From NCBI GenBank assembly GCA_000403035.1, contig AQSL01000071.1, forward strand, positions 1-7,995: a stretch of 7,995 nt of DNA, written 5' to 3'. Position numbers and translations under genes: made by a program. This DNA is from Candidatus Latescibacter anaerobius SCGC AAA252-E07. GTDB taxonomy: Bacteria; Latescibacterota; Latescibacteria; Latescibacterales; Latescibacteraceae. Positions 5,244 through 7,995 of the stretch are shown in pieces. Under the pieces are notes generated by a model. The model made no database searches. It saw only the letters and a program-made list of their open reading frames with translations, and was not told the origin of the DNA. Positions within the stretch are counted from its first letter, which is position 1. Every line of letters starts with the position of its first letter.

Positions 5244-6626
5244 TTACCGCAGGAACATCACCTTACCGCTGAAGCGATGGCCGCCCACTTCGAGACGGAA
5301 GAGATACATGCCGCTTCCCACGGGTTCTCCGTACCTGTTCCGCGCATTCCATACCACCTCGTGGACTCCGGCGACCATCAGGCGATCCTCGAGGACAGTC
5401 ACCTCTCTACCGAGAATGTCGTAAATCACAAACCTGACATGACTGGCATCGGGAAGTTCGAACCGGATGGTTGTTGCCGGGTTGAACGGGTTGGGATAAG
5501 GTGCGCTCAGGCGAAATGCAACGGGCAAATCCTCAACTGAGGTTACACTGTCAACAATACGAGCAACAATCTTTTCACTCTCACCGGATTGTCCCACAGC
5601 CTGAATCCAATAATAGTATGTTTCATTATTCAGCGGTACGAATGTGTCGGTAAAGCTGTTTAGACCTCTCTGAACACTGGCTATCAGTATTGTTGAGTCC
5701 TGTTCGGTTTTGATAAGCGCATCAAGAGTGGTGATCGATTCGATATCCACAGGCTCGGTAAGCTCTGGATTTCTCGACCGGTAAATGTTGTAATTGGTAA
5801 CGAATTCATCGGCAGGTGAAATTGTCCACATGAGCATAACACTGTGACCATTATCATCCGGAACATCTGATACTGTCACATCGGATGGCGGTGCCAGCTC
5901 TTCCAGAACAAAGGTAAATTTGTATAAATGCTCTAAACTCAGAACTCCCTCTGTATCCGCGACTGTAGTATGCATTGTATAGGTGCTTCCGAATTTTAAA
6001 CCGGCTAAATCCGCCACAAAAGTTATATCAATATTTTGCGAGGGGGGAAAATCCTCAAACCTCACAGGGGAAGTGCTTGAGACACCGTCACTGAAATAAT
6101 ATTCAGCCGCAACGATATCGGGGCCATCAGTAGCCTGTTCCTTCAGGAACATTCTGGTGTGTTTATAGCTCCAGTTACCGTAATTATCCTGGACACGAAC
6201 TACCAGGAAGTGGAAGCCATCGCCGACATCACTCAGATCAGCGGTGAAATCCCTGTCTGTTGCGGTACCGGGCGTGACCGGTATATCCGTCCCGGCACCG
6301 TAACCGGGGTCTGTGTCAATATAGTATTCGGCATGCATGATATGCGGCTCGTCCCTAATTGCATCCTTTAAAAATGTCCTGGTATGTTTAAAGCCCCAAT
6401 TGCCGAGTTCATCTCCGGCCCGAACATACAGAATGTGAAACCCATTGCTTACACCGTTAAGATCGATGGTATAATCAACATCGATATCCGAACTGGGTGT
6501 AATATTTATCTGATTTGCCATACCCAACCCGGGGTCGTCATCGATAAAGTACTCCATACGTTCAATATCGAGCGCGTAGAGATTGCCGGCAAAAAACACA
6601 GCAAATAAAATCAGTATTGTTTTCAT
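5244..6626 (-). CDS. Secreted repeat protein with Fn3-like domain and type IX secretion sorting tail
   Basis: Predicted cell-surface protein. Counting from the ATG at 6626, residues 1-18 are a clear signal peptide (MKTILILFAVFFAGNLYA). Two copies of a module of about 75 residues follow: MEYFIDDDPGLG at 24-35 to HTRTFLK at 81-87, and AEYYIDTDPGYG at 99-110 to HTRMFLK at 156-162. A decayed third start, AEYYFSDG, is at 174-181. Residues of about 245-365 look like a fibronectin type III domain (PPSDVTVSD, YNIYRSR, YYYWIQAV). The end, from PYPNPFNPATTIRFELP (376-392) through GREVTVL and GSGMYLFRL to KVMFLR, is a type A sorting domain of the type IX secretion system, built like the FlgD Ig-like fold. 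An ATG at 6665 is also in frame and lies only eight bases after the upstream gene's stop; the internal ATG gives the better signal peptide. It likely forms an operon with the beta-helix gene. Ligand and function are unknown. Confidence 0.9.
   Translation of the reverse strand: MKTILILFAVFFAGNLYALDIERMEYFIDDDPGLGMANQINITPSSDIDVDYTIDLNGVSNGFHILYVRAGDELGNWGFKHTRTFLKDAIRDEPHIMHAEYYIDTDPGYGAGTDIPVTPGTATDRDFTADLSDVGDGFHFLVVRVQDNYGNWSYKHTRMFLKEQATDGPDIVAAEYYFSDGVSSTSPVRFEDFPPSQNIDITFVADLAGLKFGSTYTMHTTVADTEGVLSLEHLYKFTFVLEELAPPSDVTVSDVPDDNGHSVMLMWTISPADEFVTNYNIYRSRNPELTEPVDIESITTLDALIKTEQDSTILIASVQRGLNSFTDTFVPLNNETYYYWIQAVGQSGESEKIVARIVDSVTSVEDLPVAFRLSAPYPNPFNPATTIRFELPDASHVRFVIYDILGREVTVLEDRLMVAGVHEVVWNARNRYGEPVGSGMYLFRLEVGGHRFSGKVMFLR
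6141..6557 (-). repeat. Tandem coding repeat, two modules of about 225 bases
   Basis: The two protein modules (6366-6557 and 6141-6332) remain recognisably similar at DNA level, for example in the segments encoding NGFHILYVRAGDELGNW and DGFHFLVVRVQDNYGNW. They arose by internal duplication with later divergence. Confidence 0.75.
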
Positions 6627-6673
6627 GGCACCATATCTTGATAAAAGTTCGAGTGATTTAAACATCCGAATGG

Positions 6674-7672
6674 TTAATTCCCGCCCGCTCTTGCTTTCAT
6701 GCGAATTCTGAGCCCCTCGGATGTACCGATCGGAGATGCATCAAAGTAGTAAATAGCGGGTATTTGGGGTATGCCGGAGAGAACATATGGTGTATAGCCG
6801 GCAAACATGCCAATATCCTTTCCATCGGTACCGGCACCGAGTGCCGGGGAGTTGTCCGATAACTGCCATTGAGTGTCGTGGCTGTCAATACCTACAAATA
6901 CAGCGCTCATATCGACATCCGACAAATTGCCGTTTTCCGTACCAAATTGAGTCGAACTCCCGATATTATTAAAAACACTGTTTGAAGGATCTTCCTCAAA
7001 ATCACCCTCTATGAGAATATTATGGTCAACCTGAGAATTATATACTACTACTGTGCCTTTTAGCACATTATGACTAAGGGTAACACTTGATGTTGATAAG
7101 GAATTGATGCTTTGAGAAGCCGGTTGTCCATTAATAAAGTTATTTAATATTTCAATGTTATTACAATTTCCGGCAATGGTTACAGGTGTTTGAGGTGATA
7201 TATATGTATGATCAAAGTAATTTTGCATTATTAAAGTATTAGAGACGCCAAAAATTACAGAGAGGCGATAAGCTATTCTATTCTTTCTAAAAGTTATATT
7301 GTCAGTCCCGATAGTCACAGTGGCAGCGCCGTCCACATAAAGCCCGGTAAAAAGCGAACCTTCCGAGCCTGCCTGGAACGAGATTGTACCGGTTGTTGCC
7401 GGAAGAACATCTGCCCGGGCTTGATTTTCAAAAAGGAAATAACCGGGGCCGAAAATGTAGAGTGTTTTCGTAAGAGTAATATTTGCATAGTTTACCGGAG
7501 AACCCATAACGAACAGCGTATCACCGACAGCAGCGCCATCATGGGCTTCCTGCAATCGTGTGAAATCAGCGGTCACCCCCCCGCCTGAGTCAACCTCCCA
7601 TGTCTTTGCAAAAGCGGTTGTTGCGGCCAGCGCAAAAAGAATCAACGTTGTGATTAAAGTTTTTGATTTCAT
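6674..7672 (-). CDS. Secreted right-handed parallel beta-helix protein
   Basis: Residues 1-22 are a Sec signal peptide ending in AFA. The body shows the irregular short-strand repeats of pectate-lyase-like beta-helices, with asparagine turns: NITFRKNRIAY (125-135), NNIEILNNFINGQ (171-183), VTLSHNVLKGTVVV (197-210) and VDHNILIEG (215-223). DNSPALGAGTDGKDIGMFAG (273-292) is a common closing motif of such secreted helices. No catalytic residues of a polysaccharide lyase can be assigned, so a binding or structural role is as likely as an enzyme. A short conserved-looking tail (SGIPQIPAIYYFDASP, then GLRIRMKAR) follows the helix. There is no PNPFNP sorting domain, unlike the partner gene eight or 47 bases downstream. 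The ATG has only a weak purine-rich AAGAGAG upstream. The length of 332 residues suits a short helix. Confidence 0.88.
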   Translation of the reverse strand: MKSKTLITTLILFALAATTAFAKTWEVDSGGGVTADFTRLQEAHDGAAVGDTLFVMGSPVNYANITLTKTLYIFGPGYFLFENQARADVLPATTGTISFQAGSEGSLFTGLYVDGAATVTIGTDNITFRKNRIAYRLSVIFGVSNTLIMQNYFDHTYISPQTPVTIAGNCNNIEILNNFINGQPASQSINSLSTSSVTLSHNVLKGTVVVYNSQVDHNILIEGDFEEDPSNSVFNNIGSSTQFGTENGNLSDVDMSAVFVGIDSHDTQWQLSDNSPALGAGTDGKDIGMFAGYTPYVLSGIPQIPAIYYFDASPIGTSEGLRIRMKARAGGN

Positions 7673-7762
7673 TGTTTCTCTCTTTTGTTATTCTTAACCG
7701 ACATTCCCCATATCAAAACCATGAGGGCTAATAACTCCTAATAATTCATTCAACAAGTTCAA

Positions 7763-7789
7763 ATTATAGTATTTGTTCAATTGAAACAA
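7763..7789 (-). promoter_or_regulatory. Candidate promoter and palindrome upstream of the beta-helix gene
   Basis: A perfect TATAAT lies at 7768-7763 on the minus strand, about 90 bases before the start codon. The -35 region is poor: TTGTTT sits only 15 bases away. The palindrome TTCAATTGAA (7776-7785) occupies the spacer, a reasonable place for an operator. The rest of 7673-7897 shows nothing I can assign. Confidence 0.3.
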
Positions 7790-7897
7790 GTTTTTTTCTG
7801 CGGAAGAGTCGAATATGTATGGATACATGTAATAGATCACACTGAAAATCATCATCGAGAGACAGCTATCCCCTGTTTTAAACCCAAAGACTCTATG

Positions 7898-7995
7898 TTA
7901 AACAGCACAGCATCGTAATCGTTTTATCCTGGCCAATATCTCGGCAAACAACCTTTTGTCTATCGCAACCTCAGCCATCTGAAACGTGAAGTATC
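7898..7995 (-). CDS. C-terminal fragment of a gene running in from the right, possibly a transposase
   Basis: The minus-strand frame is open from the window edge to a TAA at 7898-7900, giving 31 residues (YFTFQMAEVAIDKRLFAEIL, then ARIKRLRCCAV). The amphipathic helical pattern and codon composition look like real coding. From memory the FQMAEVA-x-x-x-LF-x-x-IL-x-RI-x-RL pattern resembles C-terminal tails of DDE insertion-sequence transposases, but I cannot verify this. If so, the element's inverted repeat should lie in the bases just left of 7898. Confidence 0.45.
   Translation of the reverse strand, partial: YFTFQMAEVAIDKRLFAEILARIKRLRCCAV

Noticed and set aside
5220..5540. Plus-strand ORF beginning next to the tRNA fragment
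   Set aside because: It is antisense to the sorting-tail coding sequence, whose motifs are unmistakable.

Overview
The window looks like chromosomal DNA of an uncultured Gram-negative bacterium, most likely of the FCB superphylum (Bacteroidetes/Ignavibacteria/KSB1/Calditrichota/Latescibacteria-type). The best evidence is the secreted protein at 5244-6626: its C-terminus is a PNPFNP-type sorting tail used by the type IX secretion system. Multiheme c-type cytochromes and about 50% GC in the sampled coding DNA fit this. No marker allows a finer placement. Layout: (i) 1-3251, plus strand: a class I SAM-dependent methyltransferase whose true 5' end may lie outside the window, a Tat-exported ADPRibase-Mn-like metallophosphoesterase, and a secreted five-heme cytochrome c. 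(ii) 3252-3482: an intergenic stretch with an imperfect hairpin (part of a 29-bp dispersed repeat also found at base 1), a 17-bp inverted repeat with an AT-rich centre, and a possible promoter. (iii) 3483-4082: a signal peptide plus one heme site and the start of what looks like an outer-membrane barrel, cut off abruptly. (iv) About 4076-5190: an AT-rich island (about 18% GC in its first 180 bases beyond the deaminase fragment) carrying the N-terminal third of a dCTP-deaminase-like gene on the minus strand, a possible small ORF, a terminator-like hairpin, a gene remnant, and at its right edge an orphan 3' end of a tRNA. (v) 5244-7672, minus strand: a two-gene unit of a secreted beta-helix protein followed by a repeat-containing, T9SS-sorted surface protein. 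(vi) 7673-7995: an intergenic region with a candidate promoter, then the C-terminal tail of a minus-strand gene, possibly a transposase. The most interesting point is the junction near 4070-4082. Two unrelated genes on opposite strands both lose their 3' ends there, and their two stop codons share a single TTAA. Together with the tRNA fragment at the other edge, this suggests a mobile-element scar or rearrangement, or an assembly chimera. The cytochrome and heme-barrel genes could belong to a respiratory or extracellular electron-transfer module, and the 5244-7672 pair to a cell-surface display unit. Both roles are inferred. I did not find a clear new defence or biosynthetic system.
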